Part shown: one piece after another, positions 9,412 through 19,093 of the stretch | How the letters are laid out: each line of letters starts with the position of its first letter | How positions within the stretch are numbered: position 1 is the first letter of the stretch | DNA from: Muribaculaceae bacterium Isolate-037 (Harlan) | Lineage (GTDB): Bacteria; Bacteroidota; Bacteroidia; Bacteroidales; Muribaculaceae | DNA: 64,000 nt | Assembly (NCBI GenBank): GCA_003762615.1 | Contig: RIAZ01000003.1 | Location: forward strand, 124,001 to 188,000 | Direction: 5' to 3' | The notes under the pieces: model-generated | Databases searched by the model: none | What the model was told of the DNA's origin: nothing | The model's input: the letters and a program-made list of their open reading frames with translations, nothing else | Program-made: the position numbers and the translations under genes

Positions 9412-10791
9412 ATGAAAACAACAAAATATATATTGCTTACGGCAGTGGGAATGCTCCTTATCGGGGGCTCCTGCTCCGAGACATACGATATCTACCCTGA
9501 GGAGTATTCCAAGGTGGTGAGATTAAAATCAAGTGGTGCGCAGGAGATTACAGTCTATTCCCCACATGCTGTCACGGTATGCCCGGTGACAGTCCAGAAG
9601 GGGGGATGGAATCCTGAGACTGACGCGACCGCTACGTTGAGAATAATGACGGAGGCAGAATTCAATGACTACCTTCTTGAATCGGGTGCGGGCTACTCCT
9701 ATATACCCTCCTCATGCTACTCATTCAGCGACGGCACAGGGGCTACGCAGACAACAGTGTCGTTCAATGGCGATGTAAGATACCAGACTGTGAACCTGAA
9801 TCTTTATCCGCCTAAGATAGGGGAGTTTCTTGAGACGTATACAGATGCGTCGCGCACTCCGGTGATTCCGGTGATTCTTGAAAGCCAGGATGCAGGCATA
9901 GATATGGAGAGCCGGGAACTCTTCATCATGCCGAATTATGCCGAGCCTTCTGTCGGCTTCCAGAACGGAGGGTTGCAGGTGCTGCCGGACGGAACGGATT
10001 CCTATCAGCTGAAGATAGGCTTCCCATTTACATCCGAATGGGATGTGAACTGTAAGATTGAGGTAGACCCGTCTGCCCTTGATGCCTACAACAAGGCGAA
10101 CGGCACTTCATACGGTCTTATGCCGGAGGGTTCGTATAGCGGAGTCGGAGATGTGAAGATTGCAAATGGTGAGGAATATGCCACACTCGACATCAAACTT
10201 GATCTCGTCAAGGCACTCTTCCGCAATGCACTCCCCTTGCGTATCACGAGCATTGACGCTGATGGTTTCACAATTTCGGAGACTCCCGCAGTCATAGCCA
10301 TTGACAATGCTGCCGGCTACAAGATAAACCTTACAGCCGACGACATTAGTTCAAATGATGTGTATGAGAATGACGGTGCCGGCATCCCCGGTCTTGTGGA
10401 TGGCGATCTTAACACCTATTGTCATGGCTACTATTGGACACGGGATCTTTCCGAGCCTTTTGGCGCATGGATACAGATCCAGCTTCCGGAAGAGGCATCT
10501 CAGGTGGCGTTGGATATCTATAACCGCAGGTCGTACAACAACGGACATATCAAGCGTGTTCAGCTTATGGCAAGTAATCCGGAGACCGGCGAATGGGAAA
10601 TATTCTCCGATAGCAATGCCTACGAAAATGTGCTGACAGACAAGGAATCTGTAGGCTACTTCGGATCTTTCCAGGCTCCTTTCAAGTTCAAATCATTCGT
10701 GATGCGAATCTATGAGGCCGATGGCGGAAACCTTATCGGCAATACGAGTGCCTTCTGGAGCATGGGAGAGCTTGTGGTCTATGCCAAATAA
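9412..10791 (+). CDS. DUF1735 surface lipoprotein with C-terminal F5/8-type-C domain
   Basis: The 459-aa protein starts with a lipoprotein signal (GGSCSE, Cys21). Two beta-rich DUF1735-like repeats follow (about 25-300), a fold found in Bacteroidetes surface glycan-binding or glycan-hydrolase proteins. The last 150 residues (from about ADDISSNDVYEN) look like a discoidin/CBM32 domain, with the WI-QI-LPEEASQVALDIYNRR and KRVQLMASN patterns typical of that fold. There are no obvious catalytic residues, so a surface glycan-binding role (SGBP-like) is the most reasonable reading. Its position third after SusC/SusD supports this. The intergenic gap to the next gene is 144 bp and contains a hairpin. 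Confidence 0.8.
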   Translation: MKTTKYILLTAVGMLLIGGSCSETYDIYPEEYSKVVRLKSSGAQEITVYSPHAVTVCPVTVQKGGWNPETDATATLRIMTEAEFNDYLLESGAGYSYIPSSCYSFSDGTGATQTTVSFNGDVRYQTVNLNLYPPKIGEFLETYTDASRTPVIPVILESQDAGIDMESRELFIMPNYAEPSVGFQNGGLQVLPDGTDSYQLKIGFPFTSEWDVNCKIEVDPSALDAYNKANGTSYGLMPEGSYSGVGDVKIANGEEYATLDIKLDLVKALFRNALPLRITSIDADGFTISETPAVIAIDNAAGYKINLTADDISSNDVYENDGAGIPGLVDGDLNTYCHGYYWTRDLSEPFGAWIQIQLPEEASQVALDIYNRRSYNNGHIKRVQLMASNPETGEWEIFSDSNAYENVLTDKESVGYFGSFQAPFKFKSFVMRIYEADGGNLIGNTSAFWSMGELVVYAK

Positions 10792-10844
10792 ATATTAAAT
10801 CGCGTTTTTAGGAAATATCAGGTAATCTTAAGGTAATTATATTC

Positions 10845-10875
10845 AAGGGAGGGGGTGGTCTCCATCTCCTCCCTT
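10845..10875 (+). other. Intercistronic hairpin before the M60 peptidase gene
   Basis: AAGGGAGG (10845-10852) pairs with CCTCCCTT (10868-10875), and the stem can extend inward with G-U pairs. No U-tract follows. It could stabilise the upstream mRNA or lower read-through into the peptidase gene. Function is inferred only from position. Confidence 0.5.
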
Positions 10876-10935
10876 CTATAAAATACCGAAAACGCTCTCC
10901 CGGTCATAATGACTTAAATAACCCAAATAATCATC

Positions 10936-13533
10936 ATGAAAACTTTAGCTCAAAAAATGGCGGTATACTTCCTTGCAGTCTACTCTTTGCTGCTTATGGC
11001 CTGCTCATCCGATAAAGATATATCACCGCAAGGTGGTACGGAACAGTTTACGATTGAAGCTGCCTACAGAAATGTAGAGGTGGATCGTCCGGCAGTCACA
11101 CTCCAGATCCCCGTGAAAACGAACCTGTCTCTCGATAAATGGAATGTAAGCCAGGAGGGGACGTGGTTCACAGCCTCAAAAGGGGAAGACTCCGAGAAAG
11201 TCCCCTATATTGAAATCAAAGTGCGTGAGAACACCACCGGAGAGAAACGGATGGGGACAATCACCGCACGCACGGAGTCAAAACTCAATTCCCAACAGAT
11301 CAGCATCATCCAGCACAGCGACGGACAGAGCGTGGCTGAGGATATTCGGGTGAAGCCTATAGATGCCAAGGCATCCTCATGGGAGACTGCCCACTCCAAT
11401 CAGGGCATCGACATGACAATAGACGGTGACTACTCCACCCATTTCCATTCACCTTGGAACGGGACTAAATTCCCTATAACACTGGAATATTTCTTCAATG
11501 GCGATAACGTCATCGACTATATAATCTATCATTCCCGCAACGGAAACGGTAATTTCGGTAAATTCACGCTATACGTGGCAACCGATGCATCACACACTTA
11601 TTCTAAAGTAGACGACTACGATTTCTATGAGAACAATGCTCCCTCCAAAATAGATCTGAAAGGCTCCATCAAGCCCACCGCAATCAAATTTGAGGTGAAG
11701 AGCGGATATAATGATTTTGTCAGCTGCGCCGAGATGGAGTTTTGGCAGACCAATTCCACCAACACTCTCAATGATGAGGTTCTGACCGTATTCACCGATC
11801 TCTCCTGCTCAGAGTTGCGTAAGGATGTCACCGACGAGAAAATCAACGCACTTAGCGACTATTTCTCACGTCTGGCAAAGATCCTGCGTGACAATTCCTA
11901 TACCCCATTGGAGAAAGATTTCCGAATAAGAGACTATGAGGCGTATTCAATTGCATCGGAATGGCGCAACAAGCTTATGACCCGCTGCTACTCCTCTCTT
12001 GACAATCCTACAGGTATGACAGTGAAAGCCGGAGATGAGATAATCGTCTGCGTCGGCGATACCCATGGAAATTCTGTCGCACTGCAATGTCTCGGTGAAG
12101 AGCTTGTGAAGGATGACAGGGGCAACTATTACCAGCCGGCAGAGTCGGGCGACACTTACCTGCTGAAGGAGGGTGTCAACAAGGTTAAGATAAGGAATGA
12201 AGGACAGTTGTTTGTCATGTACAACGTGCCTGACATACTTTCAGCCGATGCCAAGCCGATAAGGATTCATTTCCCGCCCGGCGCAGCAGTGGTCAACGGT
12301 TTCTTTGATCTCAAGGAGCATAAGACTGATGATAAATATGCCGAAATAATCGCCAATGCCAGCCATAAATATTTCTGTGTGCGCGGCAACACATTCATCA
12401 TGTATTTCAGCCGCACCAAGATGCCACAGAACAAAATCATAGATGCCCTCGACCTATGGGACAGCATAGCGGAATGGGAGCAGGAATTCTGCGGTATTGA
12501 TGAGTTTCGCGGAGAGGGTGGAAGATTCAACAACCACCTCTACGGCATGTCGCCGGAAGCCGACAACAATCAGCTTCATCTTTGGGCATCTGAGTATCGT
12601 ATGGCGTTCATCTACACCGTGCTCGGAAAAATCCTCATCAGCAAGGAGGAGGCAAATTCAAGTGTAGGTTCCACATGGGGAGCCGCCCATGAGATGGGAC
12701 ACGTACACCAGCAGGCAATCAACTGGGATCTCTGCACAGAGACTTCCGCGAATGTGTTCGCGCATTACGTATGTGAAAGATTGGGTAAGTACACATCCCA
12801 CGGTCCCGGTCTGCGTCGCCTTGCCATAGCAAGGAAGAATAATGGAGGGTCATGGTTTGACATCTGTGTCAACTCCGCAAACTATAATCATATCAACAAT
12901 AGAATGTGGTGGCAGCTCTATATCTACTATACTAAAGTGCGCGGTATGGATAAGTTCTATGCCAACGTCTTCAAGGAGATGAGAGAGGTCAATATTGATC
13001 CTTATGATCGTCCGGGAGAGAAGCAGATGGAGTTTATCAAGGCATGTTCAAAGGTGGCGGGTGAGGATCTGAGTGAATTCTTTGACCTCTGGGGTCTTTT
13101 TGTCCCGACAAATGAGACATCACCCTATACATTGAAGGTGACTTCCGACATGGTGACGAGCACCAAAGAGTATCTCAGCCAGTTCCCCAAGCCGAAACAT
13201 GCGCTCCAGTATATCGAAGACCGCAAGATGGTGGGTTATCTTGACGGCGACTTTGACCGTGCCGACATTGGAGACCTCGGTTTCTTCGATACTTTCAAGG
13301 AGAATCCTCAGCTTTCAGAGAATATCTCCGCGACTGTGTCGGGCAGGACTGTGACGGTGAGCAATGCATCGGAGGCAGTGGCGATCGAGATAAGGAGATC
13401 GGATGAGTCGGGCGATATTGTGTTCTTCAGCAATTTCACCACATTCGAGATACCCTCCGACGTCAACACCAACGGCTGCCGCATCTATGCGGTCAGGGCA
13501 AACGGCGATCGCCGTCACCTTGCCGATCTTTGA
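10936..13533 (+). CDS. M60-family metallopeptidase (BT4244-like mucin O-glycopeptidase), surface lipoprotein
   Basis: This 865-aa lipoprotein (lipobox LLMAC, Cys23) has the domain order known for Bacteroides BT4244-type enzymes: a BACON-like beta domain (about 35-130), an F5/8-type-C/CBM32-like domain (about 135-275), then the M60/enhancin-like catalytic region. The zinc motif HEMGH is at residues 585-589, and the third ligand is probably Glu602 in TETSAN, 12 residues after the second His, which fits the M60 pattern HExxH-(8-28)-E. M60 peptidases cut mucin-like glycoproteins next to O-glycosylated Ser/Thr. The neighbouring exo-glycosidases could then strip the glycans. The start is supported by the signal peptide. 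The C-terminal 90 residues are an Ig-like tail. Confidence 0.88.
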   Translation: MKTLAQKMAVYFLAVYSLLLMACSSDKDISPQGGTEQFTIEAAYRNVEVDRPAVTLQIPVKTNLSLDKWNVSQEGTWFTASKGEDSEKVPYIEIKVRENTTGEKRMGTITARTESKLNSQQISIIQHSDGQSVAEDIRVKPIDAKASSWETAHSNQGIDMTIDGDYSTHFHSPWNGTKFPITLEYFFNGDNVIDYIIYHSRNGNGNFGKFTLYVATDASHTYSKVDDYDFYENNAPSKIDLKGSIKPTAIKFEVKSGYNDFVSCAEMEFWQTNSTNTLNDEVLTVFTDLSCSELRKDVTDEKINALSDYFSRLAKILRDNSYTPLEKDFRIRDYEAYSIASEWRNKLMTRCYSSLDNPTGMTVKAGDEIIVCVGDTHGNSVALQCLGEELVKDDRGNYYQPAESGDTYLLKEGVNKVKIRNEGQLFVMYNVPDILSADAKPIRIHFPPGAAVVNGFFDLKEHKTDDKYAEIIANASHKYFCVRGNTFIMYFSRTKMPQNKIIDALDLWDSIAEWEQEFCGIDEFRGEGGRFNNHLYGMSPEADNNQLHLWASEYRMAFIYTVLGKILISKEEANSSVGSTWGAAHEMGHVHQQAINWDLCTETSANVFAHYVCERLGKYTSHGPGLRRLAIARKNNGGSWFDICVNSANYNHINNRMWWQLYIYYTKVRGMDKFYANVFKEMREVNIDPYDRPGEKQMEFIKACSKVAGEDLSEFFDLWGLFVPTNETSPYTLKVTSDMVTSTKEYLSQFPKPKHALQYIEDRKMVGYLDGDFDRADIGDLGFFDTFKENPQLSENISATVSGRTVTVSNASEAVAIEIRRSDESGDIVFFSNFTTFEIPSDVNTNGCRIYAVRANGDRRHLADL

Positions 13534-13589
13534 CCATAAGGGGAAGATATGATCCCATCCTGATTTATTTATAATAAAAACCAGTACAC

Positions 13590-15209
13590 ATGAAACGCAT
13601 TTTCATATCTGCGCTTGGCGTTGCCCTCATTCCCCTTGCGGGAATGGGGCAGTGTCCGGCAGAGAGAGACACACTGCCGAAAATCGATAACTCCAAATAT
13701 ATCCTCACACCTCCGGCACCTGCCACTCCGAGAATCAACGGGGCGAAAGTGTTTGGTGCGCGTCCCGGTTCCAAATTCCTGTATCGTGTGCCCTGTACGG
13801 GTGAACGTCCGATGAAGTTTTCCGCAAGCGGGCTTCCCAAGGGACTCTCAATCGATCCGGAGAAGGGTCTGATTACCGGTGTCGTCAAGAAGCCGGGTGA
13901 ATATCCGGTGGAGATAACGGCTTCCAATTCCAAGGGAACCACAACACGTTTGCTGACCATAAAGATCGGCGATGAGGTGGCACTGACCCCGCCCCTCGGA
14001 TGGAGCAGCTGGAACTGCTGGGGACTTCTTATTGATGAGGGACTCGTGAGGGAGACGGCAGCCTCTATGGTTGACAATGACCTCATCAACTATGGATGGA
14101 GCTATGTCAATATCGACGATGGCTGGCAGGGTTTGAGAGGTGGTAAGCATAATGCTATACAACCTAATCCGGAGAAATTCACCGACATGAAGAAACTTGC
14201 CGACGAGCTTCATTCGGAGGGGATGAGACTGGGCATCTACTCTGCCCCATGGGTCGGCACTTATGCCGGATTCATCGGCAGCTACTCCGACAATCCGGAA
14301 GGGAGGTATGAATGGACAGTCAGGGATTCTCTGCCATCGCTTCAGGAGGCATGGCCCGCACGCTATTACAACTGGCGTAACGGTAAGCACTCATTTGTGG
14401 CGAACGATGTGAAGCAATGGGAAGACTGGGGTATAGACTATCTTAAATATGACTGGACACCCAATCAGCTCTACTACGTGAAGGAGATGATTGATGCGTT
14501 GCGCTCCACGGATCGCGACATTCTCTTCGGAATGTCGAACGCCGCTCATTGGGGTGATGCCCCGCAATGGGCAAGATACCCTAACTGTTACCGCACGACC
14601 GGGGATATCCGCGACACCTGGGGCAACATGAGCCGTATCGGATTCCAGCAGCAGGATAAGTGGGCACCATTCAACGTGCCAGGTCATTGGGCTGATGCCG
14701 ACATGATGGTGATCGGCGTAGTGGGCTGGGATGGTGAGCTTCATCACTCGCGTCTGACTCCCGATGAGCAATACACCCACGTGTCTTTATGGACAATACT
14801 TGCTTCACCGATGTTCTTAGGCTGCGATATGCAGCAGCTTGATGACTTCACCCTCAGCCTTTTGCGCAACAATGAGATTATTGAGGTGCATCAGGATGAA
14901 CTGGGTTATCAGGGTTTCCCCTTCTTCAAGGATAACCGCAGTGTGGTATATGCCAAACCGTTGGTAGATGGAAGCATGGCGGTCGGTCTTTTCAACTATG
15001 GCGACACCCCCCTTGACATGGTCATCTCCCCCTCTGATTTCGGGATAAGGGGTCAGCAGAAGATCCGCGATCTCTGGCGTCAGAAGGATGTGTGGGAGAA
15101 GGAGGCGAAGGAGAAGTTCACTGCCAATGTTGCGCCTCATGGAGTCGTGATGATAAAGATCTATCCCGGCAACAACCGTGGCGAGGAACCGGACGGAAAA
15201 GTCTACTGA
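13590..15209 (+). CDS. GH27 alpha-galactosidase / alpha-N-acetylgalactosaminidase
   Basis: This 539-aa secreted glycosidase has a signal peptide (about 1-20), an N-terminal He-PIG-type Ig-like module (about 45-130, PARPGSKF...GLPKGLSIDPEKG), then a GH27 TIM barrel opening with TPPLGWSSWNCW. The nucleophile is Asp288 in YLKYDW, the acid/base is probably Asp339 in TTGDIRDTW, and the substrate-binding HWADADMM region follows. GH27 includes alpha-galactosidases and alpha-N-acetylgalactosaminidases, and the sequence alone does not separate them here. With GH110 and GH36 genes in the same locus, it likely removes terminal alpha-Gal or alpha-GalNAc in the periplasm or at the surface. Confidence 0.92.
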   Translation: MKRIFISALGVALIPLAGMGQCPAERDTLPKIDNSKYILTPPAPATPRINGAKVFGARPGSKFLYRVPCTGERPMKFSASGLPKGLSIDPEKGLITGVVKKPGEYPVEITASNSKGTTTRLLTIKIGDEVALTPPLGWSSWNCWGLLIDEGLVRETAASMVDNDLINYGWSYVNIDDGWQGLRGGKHNAIQPNPEKFTDMKKLADELHSEGMRLGIYSAPWVGTYAGFIGSYSDNPEGRYEWTVRDSLPSLQEAWPARYYNWRNGKHSFVANDVKQWEDWGIDYLKYDWTPNQLYYVKEMIDALRSTDRDILFGMSNAAHWGDAPQWARYPNCYRTTGDIRDTWGNMSRIGFQQQDKWAPFNVPGHWADADMMVIGVVGWDGELHHSRLTPDEQYTHVSLWTILASPMFLGCDMQQLDDFTLSLLRNNEIIEVHQDELGYQGFPFFKDNRSVVYAKPLVDGSMAVGLFNYGDTPLDMVISPSDFGIRGQQKIRDLWRQKDVWEKEAKEKFTANVAPHGVVMIKIYPGNNRGEEPDGKVY

Positions 15210-15253
15210 TCCGTATTTTAAATTAAATAAAACACCATAACAATCGTAACATC

Positions 15254-17065
15254 ATGAGACTACCACTTCTCGTCGCTGTCATGGCATTGCTGTTTGGCAA
15301 TACTGCTATGGCTGTTGACATAAATATGTCTGACTATGGAATCAAGCCGGACAGAAAAGAGAATCAGAGTGCCAAACTTCAGAAGGCTCTCCAGAAGATA
15401 AAGAAAAAATATAACGGAACCCCTGTCACCCTGAATTTCCAGAAGGGTAAATATAATTTTCTGGTGAAGGGGACTGCCGAAAGGGAATATTTCATTTCCA
15501 ACCATAGCCAGATGAATCCTCGCACGGTTGGTTTCCCGATTGAGGACTGGAACGATGTCACCATCGATGGCAATGGTGCCGACTTCTATTTCTCCGGACA
15601 TACTCTCCCCGTTGCACTCGTGCGTTCTGAGAGAGTCACACTTCGCAATTTCAGTGTGGATTTCGAGACTCCACAGATTGCACAGATTGAGGTGGTGTCA
15701 AATGACGGTAACGGGGTTGTCTGGCGTCCTGCTCCTTGGGTTAAGTTCAGGATAGGTGACGATGGAAAATTCTATAATTATGGGGATGGATGGGAGATTC
15801 AGACTCCGGGAGCGATTGCCTTCGATGGCAAGACCCGTCATATCGTCTACAGGACGAGCGATATCTGGAATCCGGTAGACAGCGTGGTAAAGGTTGACAA
15901 GGATCTATACCGATCCCCGAAATGGACCGATTCCAAGATGGTGCCCGGCACGGTGGTGGCTCTACGTTGGTATCATCGCCCGGCGGCAGGTATCTTCGTG
16001 GATGAATGTAAGGACACTCAAATCAACAATGTAAAGGTGCATTATTGTGAGGGGATGGGACTAATCGCCCAGATGACAGAGAACATCACTCTCGACGGTT
16101 TTGGCGTATGTCTCCGGGGGGATGATGATCCCAGATATTTCACCTCGAATGCTGATGCCACCCACTTCTCCGCCTGCAAAGGTAAGATAGTGTCGGTCAA
16201 CGGTCTGTATGAGGGTATGATGGATGATGCAATCAACGTACATGGCTCCTATCTCCGTATCGTGGAGCGTAAGAATGAATCTACGGTTGTCGGAAGATAC
16301 CTGAGCCCCGGATATTACGGGTTCAAATGGGGAGAGGTTGGCGATTCCGTCAAGGTGATAAGATCTCGCACTATGGAGAATCTTGATTCGGTGTATGTGA
16401 TCAAGTCAATCACTCCGGTTGATATGCCAACCTATCATGGTGCCAAGGATTTTGAAATTGTTTTCAATGCCCCGTTGCCGAAGGAGGTAGAGTGTGGAAA
16501 GACCTATGGACTCGAGAATATTACATGGACCCCGGAAGTGTATTTTGCCGGTAATACAATCCGCAATAACCGCGCACGTGGCACGCTTTTCAGCACACCA
16601 AGGAGGACGATAGTGGAGAACAATCTGTTTGATCACACTTCCGGCACCGCAATCCTTCTTTGCGGTGACTGCAACGGCTGGTATGAAACGGGAGCCTGCC
16701 GCGATGTCATAATCCGCAATAACAGGTTTGTCAATTCTCTGACCAATATGTTCCAGTTTACCGAGGCTGTAATATCCATCTACCCAGAGATTCCCGAGCT
16801 GTGGCGACAGGTGAAATATTTCCATGGAGGAGAGGGGCATGAGGGTGTCGTGATTGAGAACAATGTGTTCGAGACATTTGACAATCCTATCCTTTATGCT
16901 AAGTCAATTGACGGTTTGCGTTTCAAGGGGAATAAAATCATACATAACCATGACTTCCCGGCTTTCCATCAAAATAGATTTACTTTCAAGCTGGAGAGAG
17001 CAGTAAACGTGACAATAGAGGATAATGACTTCAGTGGAGAGGATCCATCTTTCTATGTCAAATAA
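15254..17065 (+). CDS. GH110-like exo-alpha-1,3-galactosidase (parallel beta-helix)
   Basis: This 603-aa secreted protein (signal peptide ending AMA) is built of right-handed beta-helix repeats such as VIIRNNRF and VVIENNVF. The stretch DATHFSACKG followed by GMMDDAINVHGSYL matches the catalytic core I know for GH110, the family that removes alpha-1,3-linked Gal from blood-group B and linear alpha-Gal epitopes. Asp301, Asp324 and Asp325 have the same 23/24-residue spacing as the catalytic acids Asp321, Asp344 and Asp345 reported for an Akkermansia GH110 (from memory). The length also fits GH110. Which GH110 subfamily (B antigen only, or also linear) cannot be read from sequence. Confidence 0.85.
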   Translation: MRLPLLVAVMALLFGNTAMAVDINMSDYGIKPDRKENQSAKLQKALQKIKKKYNGTPVTLNFQKGKYNFLVKGTAEREYFISNHSQMNPRTVGFPIEDWNDVTIDGNGADFYFSGHTLPVALVRSERVTLRNFSVDFETPQIAQIEVVSNDGNGVVWRPAPWVKFRIGDDGKFYNYGDGWEIQTPGAIAFDGKTRHIVYRTSDIWNPVDSVVKVDKDLYRSPKWTDSKMVPGTVVALRWYHRPAAGIFVDECKDTQINNVKVHYCEGMGLIAQMTENITLDGFGVCLRGDDDPRYFTSNADATHFSACKGKIVSVNGLYEGMMDDAINVHGSYLRIVERKNESTVVGRYLSPGYYGFKWGEVGDSVKVIRSRTMENLDSVYVIKSITPVDMPTYHGAKDFEIVFNAPLPKEVECGKTYGLENITWTPEVYFAGNTIRNNRARGTLFSTPRRTIVENNLFDHTSGTAILLCGDCNGWYETGACRDVIIRNNRFVNSLTNMFQFTEAVISIYPEIPELWRQVKYFHGGEGHEGVVIENNVFETFDNPILYAKSIDGLRFKGNKIIHNHDFPAFHQNRFTFKLERAVNVTIEDNDFSGEDPSFYVK

Positions 17066-17071
17066 GTTGGA

Positions 17072-17231
17072 TATAGTTTATGGTTTATAGTTTATAGTTT
17101 ATAGTTTATAGTTTATGGTTTATTTATGGTTTATGGTTTGGGGAAGTTATGGCTATTGTCATTTTACAAGATCCAAACTATCATAAACCATCAACCATAA
17201 ACCATAAACTATCAACTCTAAACTTTAAACA
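17072..17231. repeat. Imperfect inverted array of TTTATAGTTTATGG-type units
   Basis: The left arm (about 17072-17139) repeats GTTTATAGTTTATGG-like units many times. The right arm (about 17174-17231) has the complementary AAACCATAAACTATC-like units, so the transcript can fold into a long A/U-rich hairpin. The same family of motifs occurs in the spacers around ruvB (1096-1118 and 2336-2357) and near 22879-22893. It fills the 180-bp gap between the GH110 and GH2 genes and may set transcript boundaries. A short open frame inside it is not convincing. Confidence 0.75.
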
Positions 17232-17245
17232 AATCAAAAAATATT

Positions 17246-19084
17246 ATGAAACGAACGATAACAAGAATATTCGCCGGGATTGCGTTGGGGATCATGTCGT
17301 TTACGGCATCGGCTTCCGTGCCGCGTCCGGAGTATCCGCGTCCACAGTTTGAGCGCACGGATTGGGTTAACCTTAATGGAGACTGGACCTATGAGTTTGA
17401 CTTCGGCAAGTCAGGCATGGATCGTCATCTCTATAAGTCGGAAGGATTCAAGGATAAGATAACGGTGCCGTTCTGTCCGGAAAGCCGTCTGTCGGGAGTT
17501 GCGTATGTGGATTTCATCCCTGCAATGTGGTATCACCGCAAGATACAGATCCCTACCGACTGGCAGGGACGCGACGTGATGCTGAACTTCGGAGGCGTGG
17601 ATTATTTCTGTGCCGTCTATATTGATGGGAATCTTGTAGGTCATCATTGGGGTGGCACATCCTCATTCAGTCATGACATAACGAAGTACGTGGCAGACGG
17701 GAAGGAGCATGACCTTGTGGTGAGAGTGGAGGATGACCAGAGAAGTGGTAATCAGGCACGTGGTAAGCAGTCGGGCAATTTTTATTCACAGGGTTGTGAC
17801 TATACGCGCACCACCGGTATCTGGCAGACAGTGTGGATGGAGCCGGTTGATCATGCCGGGCTCTCTTCTGCGTATATCGTTCCGGATCTTGACCATAAGA
17901 GATTCGTGATAGAGCCGTCGTTCCGTAATCTGGAGAACGGACAGAGTGTGGAGGCTATTGTGCGAGACGGTGGCAAGGTTGTTTCGCGTGCTTCGGAGAA
18001 GGCTTCGCGCCAGGTGAAGTTGGAGCTTCCGATAAAGAATGTGAAGACATGGTCGCCGGAATCTCCGTTCCTCTACGACGTGGAACTTACCGTATATGAC
18101 GCTGATGGCAACGCAATCGACAAGGTTTCCTCATACAGCGGTATGCGAAAGATTCATTGGGAGGGTGATCAGCTCTATCTCAACAACGAGCCATGTTTCC
18201 TTCGTCTTGTGCTTGACCAGGGTTTCTATCCGGAGGGTATCTGGACGGCACCGGATGATGCCTCACTGAAACGAGACATAGAGATGAGCATGGATGCAGG
18301 CTTCAACGGCGCACGCCTGCATCAGAAGGTGTTTGAGGAGAGATTCCATTATTGGGCTGACAAACTCGGCTATCTGACTTGGGGCGAGACTGCAAACTGG
18401 GGTGCGAATACCAATAAGATAGAGGCTGCACGCAATTTCATTCCGGAATGGGAGAGTATCGTGATCCGCGACAGGAATCATCCGTCAATAGTGGCATGGA
18501 CCCCGTTCAATGAGACTTGGGAGCGTCCCGGCGACTCAGAGCAGGCAAAGCAACATGACCGTTTCGTGAAGGATATCTACACCCTGACAAGCCATCTTGA
18601 TTACCGTCCCATCAACGACACGAGTGGCAATTATCATGTCATCACCGACCTTTGGACCGTGCACAGCTACGAACAGGATCCTGATAAGCTCGCGGATTAT
18701 TTCGTGATTAAGGATGGACGTTATCCTCAGCTTGACCCGAATAAGGAGATCTCCTACGGAGGTCAGCCATTCTTCATTGATGAATATGGCGGCATCAAAT
18801 GGATTGACGGCGCACAGTTTGCCGACAATTCATGGGGATATGGTAATGCCCCACGCACAAAGGAGGAACTGTATGACCGTCTTGAACGCCTGACCGACGT
18901 GATTCTCGCCGTACCCTACATGTCGGGCTATTGCTACACGCAGCTCACTGATGTGGAGCAGGAGCAGAACGGAATATATAACTATGACCGCACGAAGAAA
19001 TTCGATATGGATCGCATAAAGAAGATTTTCAGCAAGGTTCCCGAACGTTTCAAGAGTAATAAGAAAGATTCCAAGAAAAAATAG
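17246..19084 (+). CDS. GH2 beta-glycosidase (probable beta-galactosidase)
   Basis: This 612-aa secreted enzyme (signal peptide about 1-24) has the classic GH2 layout: a jelly-roll sugar-binding domain (PRPQFERTDWVNLNGDW...), an Ig-like domain, then a TIM barrel. The acid/base is Glu423 in FNETWE and the nucleophile Glu513 in FIDEYGG. It is shorter than LacZ-type enzymes and lacks the C-terminal domains. GH2 covers beta-galactosidase, beta-glucuronidase, beta-mannosidase and others. Beta-galactosidase suits the mucin-type locus, since beta-Gal is exposed once alpha-Gal caps are removed, but this is inference. The next gene begins 9 bp after the stop, so the two are translated from one mRNA. 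Confidence 0.9.
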   Translation: MKRTITRIFAGIALGIMSFTASASVPRPEYPRPQFERTDWVNLNGDWTYEFDFGKSGMDRHLYKSEGFKDKITVPFCPESRLSGVAYVDFIPAMWYHRKIQIPTDWQGRDVMLNFGGVDYFCAVYIDGNLVGHHWGGTSSFSHDITKYVADGKEHDLVVRVEDDQRSGNQARGKQSGNFYSQGCDYTRTTGIWQTVWMEPVDHAGLSSAYIVPDLDHKRFVIEPSFRNLENGQSVEAIVRDGGKVVSRASEKASRQVKLELPIKNVKTWSPESPFLYDVELTVYDADGNAIDKVSSYSGMRKIHWEGDQLYLNNEPCFLRLVLDQGFYPEGIWTAPDDASLKRDIEMSMDAGFNGARLHQKVFEERFHYWADKLGYLTWGETANWGANTNKIEAARNFIPEWESIVIRDRNHPSIVAWTPFNETWERPGDSEQAKQHDRFVKDIYTLTSHLDYRPINDTSGNYHVITDLWTVHSYEQDPDKLADYFVIKDGRYPQLDPNKEISYGGQPFFIDEYGGIKWIDGAQFADNSWGYGNAPRTKEELYDRLERLTDVILAVPYMSGYCYTQLTDVEQEQNGIYNYDRTKKFDMDRIKKIFSKVPERFKSNKKDSKKK

Positions 19085-19093
19085 TAATAGGGA

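Noticed and set aside
13565..14390. Overlapping - strand frames inside the GH27 gene
   Set aside because: The GH27 catalytic motifs are on +; the - frames have no family pattern.
17072..17231. CRISPR-like array of short repeats
   Set aside because: Units are degenerate, contiguous and without spacers, and arranged as inverted arms; no cas genes nearby.
17149..17352. 67-aa frame spanning the repeat array into the GH2 gene
   Set aside because: It lies mostly in repeats and overlaps the GH2 signal peptide in another frame.
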